Below are positions 9,146 to 18,198 of a DNA stretch of 32,876 bases, in pieces. The notes below the pieces were generated by a model, which worked only from the letters and a program-made list of their open reading frames with translations, had not been told where the DNA came from and searched no databases. The stretch lies in contig CAYGPP010000029.1 in NCBI GenBank assembly GCA_964351885.1, positions 1-32,876 on the forward strand, given 5' to 3'. The position numbers and the translations under genes are program-made. This DNA is from Marinoscillum sp964351885 (GTDB lineage: Bacteria > Bacteroidota > Bacteroidia > Cytophagales > Cyclobacteriaceae). Numbering within the stretch: the stretch's first letter is position 1; each line of letters begins with the position of its first letter.

Positions 9146-10000
9146 ATGGAAGAACAAGTAACAGAAGAAATAGCCGACAAGTTGAGCTTGGCGCAAGAGC
9201 TTTCCGCTAAAGGGATAGATCTATTATGGCAATATGGCCCTGACTTTATCACAGCGCTGATTACGCTCATTATTGGACTTTGGGTGATCGGAGCAATCAC
9301 CAAAGTTTTCAGGAAAACACTAGACAAAAGAGGTGTTGATCCATCGCTAACTCCTTTTTTAGGAACACTGGTTAATATCCTCCTAAAGGCGATGCTTTTC
9401 ATCTCCGTCATCGGAATGGTAGGTATCCAGATGACATCATTTGTAGCTATCCTTGGTGCGGCTGGTTTAGCCATCGGCTTATCACTTCAAGGCACACTTC
9501 AGAACTTCGCAAGTGGCGTAATGATCTTGGCATTCAAACCATTCAAAGTTGGAGACTTCATAGATGCTGCTGGTTACCTTGGTTCTGTTAAGGAGATCCA
9601 GATCTTCAATACCATCGTAATGACTGGTGATAACAAACGCATCATCATCCCGAACGGAGCAATAGCTGGAGGATCATTGACCAACTACTCCGCTGAAGAA
9701 AACCGTAGGGTGGACTTTACATTCGGTATCGGATATGGCGATGATTATGACAAGGCAAAAGCAGTATTACTTAAGTACATCAGTGAGGACGAAAGAATCT
9801 TTACTGACCCTGCACCATTCATCGCACTGCATTCATTGGGAGATAGCTCAGTGAATATCGTAGTGAGAGTATGGTCCAAGTCTAGCGACTACTGGGGAAT
9901 ATACTTCGATATGAATGAGAAAGTGTACAAAGGATTCGGAGCAGAGGGACTCAACATTCCTTACCCACAAATGGACGTGCACGTTCACAATCAAAAGTAA
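9146..10000 (+). CDS. mscS: MscS-family mechanosensitive ion channel
   Basis: 284-residue small-conductance mechanosensitive channel of the inner membrane, which opens under membrane tension to release solutes on hypo-osmotic shock. An acidic amphipathic N-terminus is followed by TM1 (FITALITLIIGLWVIGAI), TM2 (ILLKAMLFISVIGMVGI) and the pore-lining TM3 (LGAAGLAIGLSLQGTLQNFASG), whose Gly/Ala packing pattern is diagnostic. Then comes the cytoplasmic beta domain (FKPFKVGDFIDAAG, IIIPNGAIAGGSLTNYS) and an alpha/beta domain ending IPYPQMDVHVHNQ. Length is typical of E. coli MscS. It is the last gene of its transcript, because a strong terminator lies 23 bases after the stop. Confidence 0.95.
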   Translation: MEEQVTEEIADKLSLAQELSAKGIDLLWQYGPDFITALITLIIGLWVIGAITKVFRKTLDKRGVDPSLTPFLGTLVNILLKAMLFISVIGMVGIQMTSFVAILGAAGLAIGLSLQGTLQNFASGVMILAFKPFKVGDFIDAAGYLGSVKEIQIFNTIVMTGDNKRIIIPNGAIAGGSLTNYSAEENRRVDFTFGIGYGDDYDKAKAVLLKYISEDERIFTDPAPFIALHSLGDSSVNIVVRVWSKSSDYWGIYFDMNEKVYKGFGAEGLNIPYPQMDVHVHNQK

Positions 10001-10022
10001 ACTTATCACATCTGGGAAATAC

Positions 10023-10053
10023 AAAGGCCATCTCAATGAGGTGGCCTTTTTTT
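10023..10053 (+). terminator. Rho-independent terminator after the MscS gene
   Basis: A 12-base-pair stem (AAAGGCCATCTC with GAGGTGGCCTTT, one G-T wobble) closes a three-base AAT loop and runs directly into a T tract. This is a textbook intrinsic terminator for the channel gene. Confidence 0.92.
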
Positions 10054-10319
10054 GGTTCGAAAAGGAACTGTCCAAGTACAAAAGTAGGAGGAACTACCGC
10101 CTTTTCCATTTGCACCCTTACGATCGATCCTGAGACGTTAGGAAGAAGCAGTCCTCTTTGCGATAATGGGTTGACCAGACATCATTAGCATCGCTTCTAG
10201 ATAACTCTAAGTGTAAAAACCAGCAATTCATCTCACTAATTCTACAATTGGGTAAAGCATCTCTATATTCTCTGCTTTTCGTTCCTATTTTTATCGAATC
10301 AAACAAACAGATAGAAAAT

Positions 10320-11615
10320 ATGCGCGTTCTTCTTTTACTGATTTTGGGTATCAGCCTGAGCTTTGGCGCCATTGCTCAAGCGGATAGTGTCTATACTCAA
10401 GCGTACATTGATAAAAGCACAAAATTTGCTTGGTTGACTTTTGGGGGTGACTTACTCATGCTGAGTGGGGGAAACACAGATTTTGCTCAAAATGGAAACG
10501 TTGAAAATACTAGTTTCGGGACGACCTTTATACCTCGGTTAACTATTGGAGGAATGCACTTCTGGGGACATGCTGATTTTTACGTATCCTTCCCAATACT
10601 CAGTATAAGCCAAGCGCCTGAAGGCTTTAGTGATATTACCTACCGTCAGGGGATAGAAACTGGCGCTCGAATTTATCCATGGAAGCTCCAGCCCAATAGA
10701 CTAAGTCCTTATGTTGGGATCAGCTTCCGCACATTGGATTACAATCAAGAAGTTGAGGGCTCGAATTACAAACATGGCTTTCCGATGTACGAACGGATGA
10801 TAGCTCCATTGGAGTTTGGTCTCACCTACACCACCACCAAACATCACATCTCAGCGGCGTTCTACTACCAGCGTAAAAATCGAATTGATCACTTCATTAA
10901 CCCTGGGATGATAGGCACTACTAACTTCAATCCTTACTCTTTTCGTCTTAGTTTTTTGAGGTATAAAGACACTGATAAGAGTATGAGAAATCCCAAAGCC
11001 CTTCAGCAACTGAATGCCATGCATGAAGTGCTCAAGAAAGAGAACAAATTGAGCTCTTGGTACTTAGGGATTGGTCCTTCCGCCGGATTGCAGATCTCCA
11101 AGTCGCCGTATTTGGAACTCAATCAACCAGAACTTTACAATGATTTTTTTGGTGGCTTTACACCAGACATTACTTTCGGGCGGTTCTTTGCCCAACCAGA
11201 TATTAATGTTGGTATCGCGTTTAGAACAATCGGTGATGAGCTCAAAGGATTTGATACCAGTATAAAATTAAGACGCTATTCTTACATGATTGAAGGATCC
11301 AAATACCTCTTCAATTATCTCGGATTTGTCCCATTTGTGGGAGTGACTGGATCAGTAGAGCAGCTGAGTGCCAATGTGAATGGCGTGGACTATCGAGTAA
11401 CCAAAAGCGCAATAGGGTTTGTGGCAGGCTGGGATATTAGAGTGACTAAAACTGGCACTAGTTTACTCAGAACAAATATTCGCTGGGTTCCTGATCTGCA
11501 TCTTGACATTGACGGTGATAAGATGATGTTTGATCATCTAGAACTCAATTTTATTCAATGGGTACATTTCATCGGACGTAAGAAAGTTTATGATAAGTAT
11601 CGTAAAGGAGCTTGA
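10320..11615 (+). CDS. secreted outer-membrane beta-barrel-like protein, function unknown
   Basis: Protein of about 431 residues. The ATG at 10320 starts a signal peptide (MRVLLLLILGISLSFGAIAQ, cleavage after AQA-like); a longer reading from 10248 would put a polar extension in front of it and is rejected. The mature protein is rich in short alternating strands with aromatic residues and turns (for example FWGHADFYVSFPI, GIETGARIYPW, LRTNIRWVPDLHLDI), as in outer-membrane beta-barrels. No catalytic motif or known domain was recognised. The gene has terminated DNA upstream and a converging pseudogene downstream, so it is probably monocistronic. Confidence 0.8.
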   Translation: MRVLLLLILGISLSFGAIAQADSVYTQAYIDKSTKFAWLTFGGDLLMLSGGNTDFAQNGNVENTSFGTTFIPRLTIGGMHFWGHADFYVSFPILSISQAPEGFSDITYRQGIETGARIYPWKLQPNRLSPYVGISFRTLDYNQEVEGSNYKHGFPMYERMIAPLEFGLTYTTTKHHISAAFYYQRKNRIDHFINPGMIGTTNFNPYSFRLSFLRYKDTDKSMRNPKALQQLNAMHEVLKKENKLSSWYLGIGPSAGLQISKSPYLELNQPELYNDFFGGFTPDITFGRFFAQPDINVGIAFRTIGDELKGFDTSIKLRRYSYMIEGSKYLFNYLGFVPFVGVTGSVEQLSANVNGVDYRVTKSAIGFVAGWDIRVTKTGTSLLRTNIRWVPDLHLDIDGDKMMFDHLELNFIQWVHFIGRKKVYDKYRKGA

Positions 11616-11649
11616 TTATTTATTGAACTATAGCCCTTACCAATGCATT

Positions 11650-12758
11650 TTAGTCAGATCTTGACGAATCTACAGGGTTACTTATTGATACTTTGAGAGA
11701 ATGAAAGCTGACGGTAAGTATCGTAACTACAAAACCAACTCCTGCAGCTAGCGCATAAATCCACCATGAGATTTCCATTCGGTATTTGAAACCATCTAGC
11801 CATTCACTCAAAAAGCTAGATGCCAGTGGTATGGCAATAGTGCATGAAATCAACACCAACAATGAAAAATCCATTGACAACAATCCCCACAAATGGATCA
11901 CTGAGGCTCCTAGGACTTTGCGAATTCCGATTTCTTTGGTACGCTGCTCTACCATGAAGGCAGATAAGCCAAACAATCCCAAACAACTTATCAGAATGGC
12001 TAAAATGCTGAAAAAACTCGCCAAACTGCTGATCTTCTCTTCAGCTCTTCGCGCAGCACCTCATAGTACTGATAATACTCGTTCGATCTACCAATAACTG
12101 TAATCATTCCCTGTTGATTATATACAACTGGTCTTGACTTGGCATACTGGATTTGATGATGGACAGTGATTGTTCCGATAATTAATACAATCGAAATGGT
12201 AAATTGAAAAACAACCAATATGTGCCTTAACCTCACAGTGATCAAACCTTGCTTTAGTTTACCATTTAAAACTTTTAGAGGCCTAAATGATAATAAAAAT
12301 ATCGCGGGGTAGCTACCTGCAATGAAAGCGGAAAATACCGTGATTAAGACAGCTGACAACCAAAAAATAGGTTCAGTTAATGGGAGAGTCAGTGACTTGT
12401 CCTAGATACTGTTGAACCAAGGAAGACTCAGGGAAGAAACCAAAATCGATATGACAAAAGTAGCTAATGAATAGAGTATAGATTCCATGAAAAACTGAGA
12501 GATCAACTGTCCACGCTGAGATCCAAGACTTTTTCTTACACCAACCTCTTTGCCCCGTGATTGATACCTAGCGGTGTTCATATTCATAAAATTAATACAC
12601 GCCAAGATCAATACGAATAATGCAATCACTGCATAGAGAATCACAAACTGCATGCGCTTACTTGTTACCAGAAAGCCATCCTCAAATGTTGAGTTCAGAT
12701 GCCAATCCTTCATTGGCAGTAAAAAAAGCGTCATTGGATGGAGAGCAAACGGGATCGG
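11650..12758 (-). pseudogene. decayed FtsX/MacB-type ABC transporter permease
   Basis: Remnant of a roughly 800-residue Bacteroidota ABC permease (MacB/FtsX type). Reading on the minus strand, a fragment resembling the end of the periplasmic domain (FLLPMKDWHL) leads into the first permease block (FVILYAVIALFVLILACINFMNM...GKEVGVRKSLGS). An in-frame TAG at 12402-12404 interrupts the next stretch; without it the frame continues through GSYPAIFLLSF, the middle TM block and HHQIQYA. At 12037-12050 the frame breaks and the final block (SSLASFFSILAILISCLGLFGL...TKEIGIRKVLG) follows in another frame, ending SISNPV...SD as in intact homologues. The N-terminal third and about 200 residues of the second periplasmic domain are missing. 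No start is identifiable; the 5' boundary is approximate. Confidence 0.88.
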
Positions 12759-12998
12759 CTACCCAGCTTTTAATAATACATAGCCTCAAAATTGTGGTGG
12801 TAGTCTTAACCTACACCTCAGGTACTTACAAATATGTTACCCCTGCCACCTTTAATATTTTTGCTTTGTTCCAAGAGAATTAAGTCAGTTTCAAATGAAG
12901 GATAGATTGTGAGGAGAAATGCAGTCCCTCTTTGATTACCTGTTTTCTCTGGAATTATCAATTAACCTACATATTTTACAAAGGTAAAATTGGTAGAA

Positions 12999-14179
12999 AT
13001 GTCAAGAAAAAACGGACGACCAGGGCTTTTGATAGCAGCAGCATTTGTGGGGCCGGGCACAGTGACTGTATGCACTTTAGCAGGATCACAATACGACTAC
13101 AGATTACTTTGGGTTCTGCTCATTTCTACTGGAGTCACCATATTCCTACAAGAAATGGCAGCAAGACTAGGTATCGTCACCAAGCTGGATCTTATCGGAT
13201 TAGTAAGGAAGCAAATAGCTCAACCAACATGGAGGCTATTGGCATTGAGTCTGATACTCGGGGCAATAGTCGTAGGAAATGCTTCCTATGAAGCGGGTAA
13301 TATTTCCGGAGCGGCTTTAGGATTGAATGCGCTCATAGGCTTGGATAATGGTGCCGTCTATATCATTGGAGTCATTGCATTCGTTCTACTTTGGTTTGGT
13401 AATTACCAGCTAATCCAGAAAGCATTAACTGTGCTGGTAATAATTATGAGTGCCTCTTTTGTAATTACTGCTATTTTAATAGCTCCCTCGCTATCATTTA
13501 TTGCTTCGGGAATGTTTATCCCAAGTATTCCAAAAGGAAGCTTATTAATGATTTTGGGATTGGTGGGCACGACCATCGTTCCTTACAATCTCTTCTTGCA
13601 TGCTTCTCTCGTAAAGGACAAATGGGAAGCTGCTGACCTTAGTACACTTCGACAAGATGCCATACTCTCCATAGGATTGGGAGGATTGGTCTCCATGAGC
13701 ATTGTGATCTGTGCTGGCTCCATTCCATCAGGCCTGACGATTGCAGACATATCGGGCTTATCCAAAAGTCTTCATTCAGTATATGGGAATGCTGCAACAT
13801 ACTTGCTCTCAGTTGGTCTTTTCGCGGCAGGTATTACCTCGGCAATCACCGCACCATTGGCAGCAGCCTATGTCGCAGCAGGATGTTTCGGATGGGAGCT
13901 GACCTGAAGTCTCTCAAGGTGAAATCCGTCTGGATCATCATTTTGGCAATAGGTGTAATCTTCTCATCATTAGGCTATAAGCCAATAGACATCATCAGGT
14001 TTGCGCAAGTGGCGAATGGATTGCTCCTTCCCGTGGCTGTAGGTTTTATCGTTTGGCTTTGTGCCAAAAAGAGTCTACTCAACGAGTATGCCAATAGACC
14101 GTGGCAAACAGCTCTTGGTATAGTTATTATCCTCCTCATGATTACCTTAGGAACTAAAAGTATCATCAACGCAATCTGA
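12999..14179 (+). pseudogene. NRAMP-family transporter gene split by a frameshift
   Basis: An APC-fold membrane transporter of the NRAMP family (COG1914), about 392 residues if joined. The first part, from the ATG at 12999 (MSRKNGRPG), covers roughly nine TM helices and stops at 13907; the rest (DLKSLK...IINAI, two TMs) continues in the -1 frame to 14179. Homology crosses between 13893 and 13901 (GCFGW then DLKSLK), which fits loss of one base. No slippery heptamer is visible, so programmed frameshifting is unlikely. The canonical NRAMP TM1 motif DPGN reads GPGT (18-21) and the TM6 MPHN reads VPYN, so the usual Mn/Fe ligands are absent, as in the subgroup containing B. subtilis YcsG. Immediately followed by pxpA, suggesting a role with 5-oxoproline metabolism. 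Confidence 0.85.
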
Positions 14180-14187
14180 AGCAACCT

Positions 14188-14898
14188 GTGAAGTCAGCCC
14201 GAACATATAGAATCAACTGTGATATGGGGGAGTCTATGGGTAGTGAAGAACTCATTATGCCAATGATTGATGCATGCAGCATAGCCTGTGGCGGACACAT
14301 TGGGGATAAGCATTCCATGAACAAAACCATTGAGCTCGCGAATGAACATGGTGTGAAAATCGGAGCGCACCCCTCCTATCCTGATAAGATCAACTTTGGA
14401 CGTACGCTAATGCAGATCTCACCTAGCGACCTAGTGAAGTCTCTCACGGAGCAAATCAGTAGCTTAAAGCAGTGCTGCTCAGAAAAAAATGTAACGCTAC
14501 ACCATATCAAGGCACATGGAGCGCTCTACAATAGGTCGGCAGAAGACCTAGAAACGGCAAAGGTCCTTTTGCAGGCAATGGAATTTTTTCCTGAAGCTCC
14601 CTTGTACGTGCCTTGGAATTCTGTGTTACAAAAGATCTTGGTAGCCCACAACAAACCGTTCATATTAGAAGCCTTTGCTGATAGAAGATATATTGAATTA
14701 GGTCAATTACTTAGTCGAAAAATAGCAGGCAGTGTTATTACTGATCCAGAAGAGATCGTGCTTCAAATCAAGAATATCTCCGAGACACAACAAGTCATCA
14801 CTGATTCAGGGAAGATTATCGAAATGCAAGCAGAAACTTTCTGCGTCCATGGAGATAACCCTAACGTTTTGGAGATTTTGAAAAGCCTCAATCAATGA
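14188..14898 (+). CDS. pxpA: 5-oxoprolinase subunit A (LamB/YcsF family)
   Basis: 236-residue PxpA, which with PxpB and PxpC forms the ATP-dependent 5-oxoprolinase that converts 5-oxo-L-proline to L-glutamate in the cytosol. Family motifs are present in order: the N-terminal INCDMGES (9-16), ACGGHIGD, GAHPSYPDKINFGR, HHIKAHGALYN, EAFADRRY and the C-terminal CVHGDNP. The start is a GTG at 14188; the next ATG lies inside the conserved NCDMGES strand and would remove it. It begins eight bases after the transporter stop and overlaps pxpB by four bases (ATGA), so transporter and pxpABC form one operon. Length is slightly below the ~245-255 usual for the family. Confidence 0.94.
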   Translation: MKSARTYRINCDMGESMGSEELIMPMIDACSIACGGHIGDKHSMNKTIELANEHGVKIGAHPSYPDKINFGRTLMQISPSDLVKSLTEQISSLKQCCSEKNVTLHHIKAHGALYNRSAEDLETAKVLLQAMEFFPEAPLYVPWNSVLQKILVAHNKPFILEAFADRRYIELGQLLSRKIAGSVITDPEEIVLQIKNISETQQVITDSGKIIEMQAETFCVHGDNPNVLEILKSLNQ

Positions 14899-15623
14899 GT
14901 CTTCAGGTAACATTCAAACCACTTGGAGAGAAAATACTCCTGATGGAGTGGCCAACTAACACCATAGAAAAGTCCGTACTCATTGAAATCATAGCTTGGA
15001 AATCAGCCATTGAACTCCAGCTCAAGGCGTATGTCATCGAATGCATTCCTGCATACGCTAGCCTTGGTGTGGCCTTCAATCCAGAATTGATTGCTATCGA
15101 ATCTTTGATGGAGAAAATCCAATCCCTTCGCATAGAAGTGGACGCTACCCAAAAAACTAAAAAATGGCAACTTCCTGTTTGCTATGATGAGACTGTGGCC
15201 GCAGACCTAGTATCTTATTGTGAACTGAAAAATCTCTCTTCCTCAGAGTTGATCAACCTACATTCCAGTCAGGAATATCTCCTACACTTTTACGGATTCC
15301 TACCTGGATTTATGTACTTGGGAGGACTGGATGAAACACTGCATCTCCCAAGAAAAGCTACTCCAGCCCAAAGAGTAGCAGCCGGTTCCGTTGCGATTGG
15401 TGGATCACAAACGGGTATTTATCCTATCCCATCTCCGGGGGGTTGGCATGTCATTGGTAGTTGTCCTGTTAAGATTTTCAACCCCAACACCTCCCCTCCT
15501 TTACCTATGTCTGCCGGGGGTATCGTGACCTTTGAGTCAGTAGATATAGATACTTATTACGAAATAAAAAGCGCTTCATCAGCTGGGAAGTATCACCTTC
15601 AATGCCTCGAATATGAAGGGTGA
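14895..15623 (+). CDS. pxpB: 5-oxoprolinase subunit B (KipI family)
   Basis: 242-residue PxpB/KipI homologue, a cyclophilin-like-fold subunit of 5-oxoprolinase. Diagnostic segments are CIPAYASLGVAF in the N-terminal domain, then LHFYGFLPGFMYLGGLDETLHLPRK, RVAAGSVAIGGSQTGIYP, and PGGWHVIGSCPVKIF, which line the shared active site with PxpC. Full length and intact. Coupled to pxpA by a four-base ATGA overlap, and its 3' end overlaps or abuts pxpC. In Bacillus the homologue KipI was first described as a KinA inhibitor; with pxpA alongside and no sporulation context, the 5-oxoprolinase role is the sensible reading. Confidence 0.94.
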   Translation: MSLQVTFKPLGEKILLMEWPTNTIEKSVLIEIIAWKSAIELQLKAYVIECIPAYASLGVAFNPELIAIESLMEKIQSLRIEVDATQKTKKWQLPVCYDETVAADLVSYCELKNLSSSELINLHSSQEYLLHFYGFLPGFMYLGGLDETLHLPRKATPAQRVAAGSVAIGGSQTGIYPIPSPGGWHVIGSCPVKIFNPNTSPPLPMSAGGIVTFESVDIDTYYEIKSASSAGKYHLQCLEYEG

Positions 15624-16458
15624 AATGCACTTTATAAAATCAGGACTGCTGACCACCATACAAGACCAAGGAAGGTTTGGCATGCGTGAATATGGCATTC
15701 CGCTATCAGGTGCTATGGATCAATATAGCGCTGACCTTTGCAATATGATTCTGGGCAACCCTAAGAATACCCCTCTTTTTGAAATCACCCTTCAAGGTCC
15801 AGCAATGAGATTTAGTCAGCCCACAACCATCTGCATTACAGGTGCCCACCTAAGTCCACAAGTGAATGATCAGGCGATCGATCAAAACAAAAGAGTGAAG
15901 ATTTCTGCAGGAGATATTCTGAGCTTCGGAAAACCCACCTATGGCGTTCGCTGCTACCTTGGACTTATCGGAGGATTTGAGTGTGATTACGTGCTTGGAA
16001 GTGCTTCGCAATATCAATTTGTAACTCCTAAAAGTCGTATGGAGGAGGGTGCCCGCCTGAGCTATTCATCCTATGTACTGCAAGAAAAGGGACTGAGCAA
16101 GGTGCGGTTTAACGAAAAGCATTTTTCATCAGATATTCTTGACGCAGTGGCTGGGCCAGATTCAAAGATGCTGGGTAATGCCACCAAAAGCTTACTAGCG
16201 CAAAATTGGAGAGTAACTAGCAATGACCGGATGGGATACATACTTACTTGTGAGGAGGCGGACTTTAGCCATAGATCAACAATACTTACTGCTCCAGTCA
16301 CACCGGGAACAATTCAACTTACACCTTCTGGCAAACTCATTGTCTTAATGCGCGATGCGCAAGTGACTGGAGGTTACCCAAGAGTGCTGCAACTCCATGA
16401 TGAGCGCATCAATCAATTAGCACAGAAAAGAGATGGGGAGATCGTGAGATTTAGGTGA
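15613..16458 (+). CDS. pxpC: 5-oxoprolinase subunit C (KipA / biotin-dependent carboxyltransferase-like)
   Basis: 281-residue PxpC/KipA homologue, cyclophilin-like fold, third subunit of the ATP-dependent 5-oxoprolinase. Family motifs: IKSGLLTTIQDQGRFG near the N-terminus, GIPLSGAMDQYSADLCN, NTPLFEITLQGP, then GVRCYLGLIGGF, ILDAVAGPDSK, NDRMGYIL and GTIQLTPSGKLIVLMRDAQVTGGYPR. The ATG at 15613 overlaps pxpB by 11 bases; the ATG at 15625 (MHFIKSGLLTT), one base after the pxpB stop, gives a start more like that of homologues and may be the real one. The C-terminus is shorter than in some relatives but reaches the conserved last strand. It is the last gene of the operon; no hairpin terminator was seen after it. 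Confidence 0.93.
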   Translation: MKGEMHFIKSGLLTTIQDQGRFGMREYGIPLSGAMDQYSADLCNMILGNPKNTPLFEITLQGPAMRFSQPTTICITGAHLSPQVNDQAIDQNKRVKISAGDILSFGKPTYGVRCYLGLIGGFECDYVLGSASQYQFVTPKSRMEEGARLSYSSYVLQEKGLSKVRFNEKHFSSDILDAVAGPDSKMLGNATKSLLAQNWRVTSNDRMGYILTCEEADFSHRSTILTAPVTPGTIQLTPSGKLIVLMRDAQVTGGYPRVLQLHDERINQLAQKRDGEIVRFR

Positions 16459-16893
16459 AGCCCACTATTTACCACAGGGATTATTAAGCACCTTAGGGGA
16501 ATTATCAGCGCTTCTATTAGCACCAATAACCTCTCCACTTCTCCTTTTTGATCCTGATAAAAGAAGTATAAGCAACCTTTCTTTAGTGCTAAGTGGACTC
16601 TACAATATCAGAATCCATTTTGTAAGACCACATAAAATTAACGCTTAACCCTAATTCTTAATGCTCCGTTTTTAAGGATTTCTTACTGTGAGACTTCTGA
16701 GGATTTAATCCCTTTCCAGTAATCCCTAATTATCCCTATTTCTTTTGCCCCATTCGTCAATATTTCAACCTCATTCCAATTCGATAGTAGTTAACCAAGT
16801 AGCTGATTAACTATGTATGGTATAGTGCCGCTTGGCTTTTCTTAATATCGGAATCAACAGTGCTATGCATTAAGTACTACCTAACCATCGAAC
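16459..16893. other. 435-base intergenic region without identified genes
   Basis: No reading frame of gene length or recognisable protein remnant was found on either strand, and no clear intrinsic terminator for pxpC. The composition is AT-rich with scattered short C-runs. It must contain the promoter for the membrane protein gene at 16894, but no full Bacteroidota promoter match could be pointed to. Confidence 0.5.
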
Positions 16894-17718
16894 ATGAGTT
16901 TTCTAACTTCTCTCTCTCAAATAGGTCATTTACAGCATGACACGGCTGATCAAAAAATTCAAAAAAGCTTCTTAGTATATCTCGCCATTTTTATGAGTTT
17001 CGGTGGCTTGGTCTGGGGTTCTATTTGTTTGATATATGATCTACAATGGCAATCTTCTATCCCGTACGGATACTTGGTGATCAGTCTGTTTAACATGATT
17101 TTGTTCAAAACCACCAAGAATTTTAAGGCAGTTCGGTTTATTCAGACCTTTATTAGTCTCGCATTGCCCTTCATGTTTCAATGGTCGCTGGGAGGGTTTA
17201 GCGCATCTGGTACGATCATGCTTTGGGCAATTTTATCTCTTATTGCCTCATTGTCTTTTCAGAGTATCTCTACATCGATCAATTGGCTATTTGTTTATAT
17301 CATCCTTACCGTAATAAGTGCCCTTTTTGATGCAGAATTTCTCTCCAACAAACCCGAGGTATTACCAGAGAACTCTGTCATTTTCATTTCGATCAACCTT
17401 ATCCTTATCTCTAGTATTGTGTTCGGGCTCGTCGTATTTTTCGTTCAGCAGTATAAAAAAGCTGAGGTGGAATTACTTGCGGAGAAAGAAAGTTTGAAGG
17501 AGGCCTACGGTATGCTGACCAATTCAAGCAATGCCATGAAAAAAGCTTACAACAACCTTTTGAGAGATCAGAATGAGTTAGAAAAACAACTTGATTCCTC
17601 TTCGAAAGAGAGTAAAGCAGACTTCTACACCAATATTTTGGAACAGCAGAGAAAGCTTATTACTCAATTTGATGAACAGGCTAAAAAGAGCAAGGTCAAG
17701 TTGTCAAAAAAGGAGTGA
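16894..17718 (+). CDS. membrane sensor-like protein with C-terminal coiled coil, no output domain
   Basis: 274-residue inner-membrane protein. About six hydrophobic helices fill residues ~25-190 (for example YLAIFMSFGGLVWGSICLIY, LPFMFQWSLGGFSASGTIML, FISINLILISSIVFGLVVFF). The helical bundle, with its W-x-LGGF-x-SG element, resembles the membrane input module of Bacteroidota adenylate cyclases and histidine kinases (a MASE-like domain). From residue ~192 a long charged helix (KKAEVELLAEKESLKEAYGML...) predicts a coiled coil and the protein ends in a lysine-rich tail, where a cyclase or kinase domain would normally follow. No frame after the stop restores such a domain. It may be an orphan sensor or scaffold. 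The domain likeness is from memory, so moderately sure. Confidence 0.72.
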   Translation: MSFLTSLSQIGHLQHDTADQKIQKSFLVYLAIFMSFGGLVWGSICLIYDLQWQSSIPYGYLVISLFNMILFKTTKNFKAVRFIQTFISLALPFMFQWSLGGFSASGTIMLWAILSLIASLSFQSISTSINWLFVYIILTVISALFDAEFLSNKPEVLPENSVIFISINLILISSIVFGLVVFFVQQYKKAEVELLAEKESLKEAYGMLTNSSNAMKKAYNNLLRDQNELEKQLDSSSKESKADFYTNILEQQRKLITQFDEQAKKSKVKLSKKE

Positions 17719-17775
17719 CACTATCAAAAAACACCATTAGTCTTCTCTTCAAGTATCTAATTCCTAAAGTTTCAG

Positions 17776-18198
17776 CTATTCTTCAAAAACATTCACCCGA
17801 TTCACCACAAATCTCACCTCAGCATCAGGATTGATTCCAGATAGCTCTATGCCTCCTGTGAGTTTCCAGTCAAGCTTGGAGTGCTTTCCGAAGTGCGTGG
17901 ACGGGGCAGTATCTGGAATTTCAATAGCTACTGACCAGCTGCGTGATTCACCTGCCGAGATCTGAACACTTGTCTCCAGTTCTATCCTGGATTCATAGAT
18001 GGTCTTTTTATTGGCGGACTCTTCAATGGCTTCTACAAGTGCATAGACATTCTTACCTATCACCGTCTCTTCTTTTGCAGTGATGATCAAAGTAGCCTCC
18101 AGCTTACCATCTTCCTCTACTATCTCATTGACTAGTTTTATCGACACTTCAGCCGACCCTCCAGTTACAAAATTTTTGATGTCTTTCAGAATGCCCAT
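17776..18198 (-). CDS. arrestin-like / Spo0M-like protein, paralogue of the upstream gene
   Basis: 140-residue cytosolic protein that is clearly a paralogue of its upstream neighbour: both begin MG(I/L)..KIKNF(V/I)TGG(S/A)AEVSI and end with a HGK...W...G.(E/D).(S/P)G.(N/ND)PD segment before a last beta strand. The alternating hydrophobic pattern (LEATLIITAKE, KNVYALVEAI) suggests an all-beta sandwich, and the shape recalls the N-terminal arrestin-like domain of sporulation-control protein Spo0M; that assignment is tentative. No catalytic residues are apparent. Its ATG shares one base with the upstream stop (TAATG), so translation is coupled and the two proteins may pair. Confidence 0.7.
   Translation of the reverse strand: MGILKDIKNFVTGGSAEVSIKLVNEIVEEDGKLEATLIITAKEETVIGKNVYALVEAIEESANKKTIYESRIELETSVQISAGESRSWSVAIEIPDTAPSTHFGKHSKLDWKLTGGIELSGINPDAEVRFVVNRVNVFEE

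Noticed and set aside
10248..10319. Upstream extension of the beta-barrel protein
   Set aside because: Would place a polar peptide in front of the obvious signal peptide that begins at 10320.
12360..12410. Stop-codon reassignment (in-frame TAG and TAA in two genes)
   Set aside because: TAG and TAA both terminate intact genes elsewhere in the window (for example TAG at 9096-9098, TAA at 1652-1654), so the code is standard.
13880..13910. Programmed -1 frameshift in the NRAMP-like gene
   Set aside because: No slippery X-XXY-YYZ heptamer or obvious downstream structure; a plain indel is simpler.
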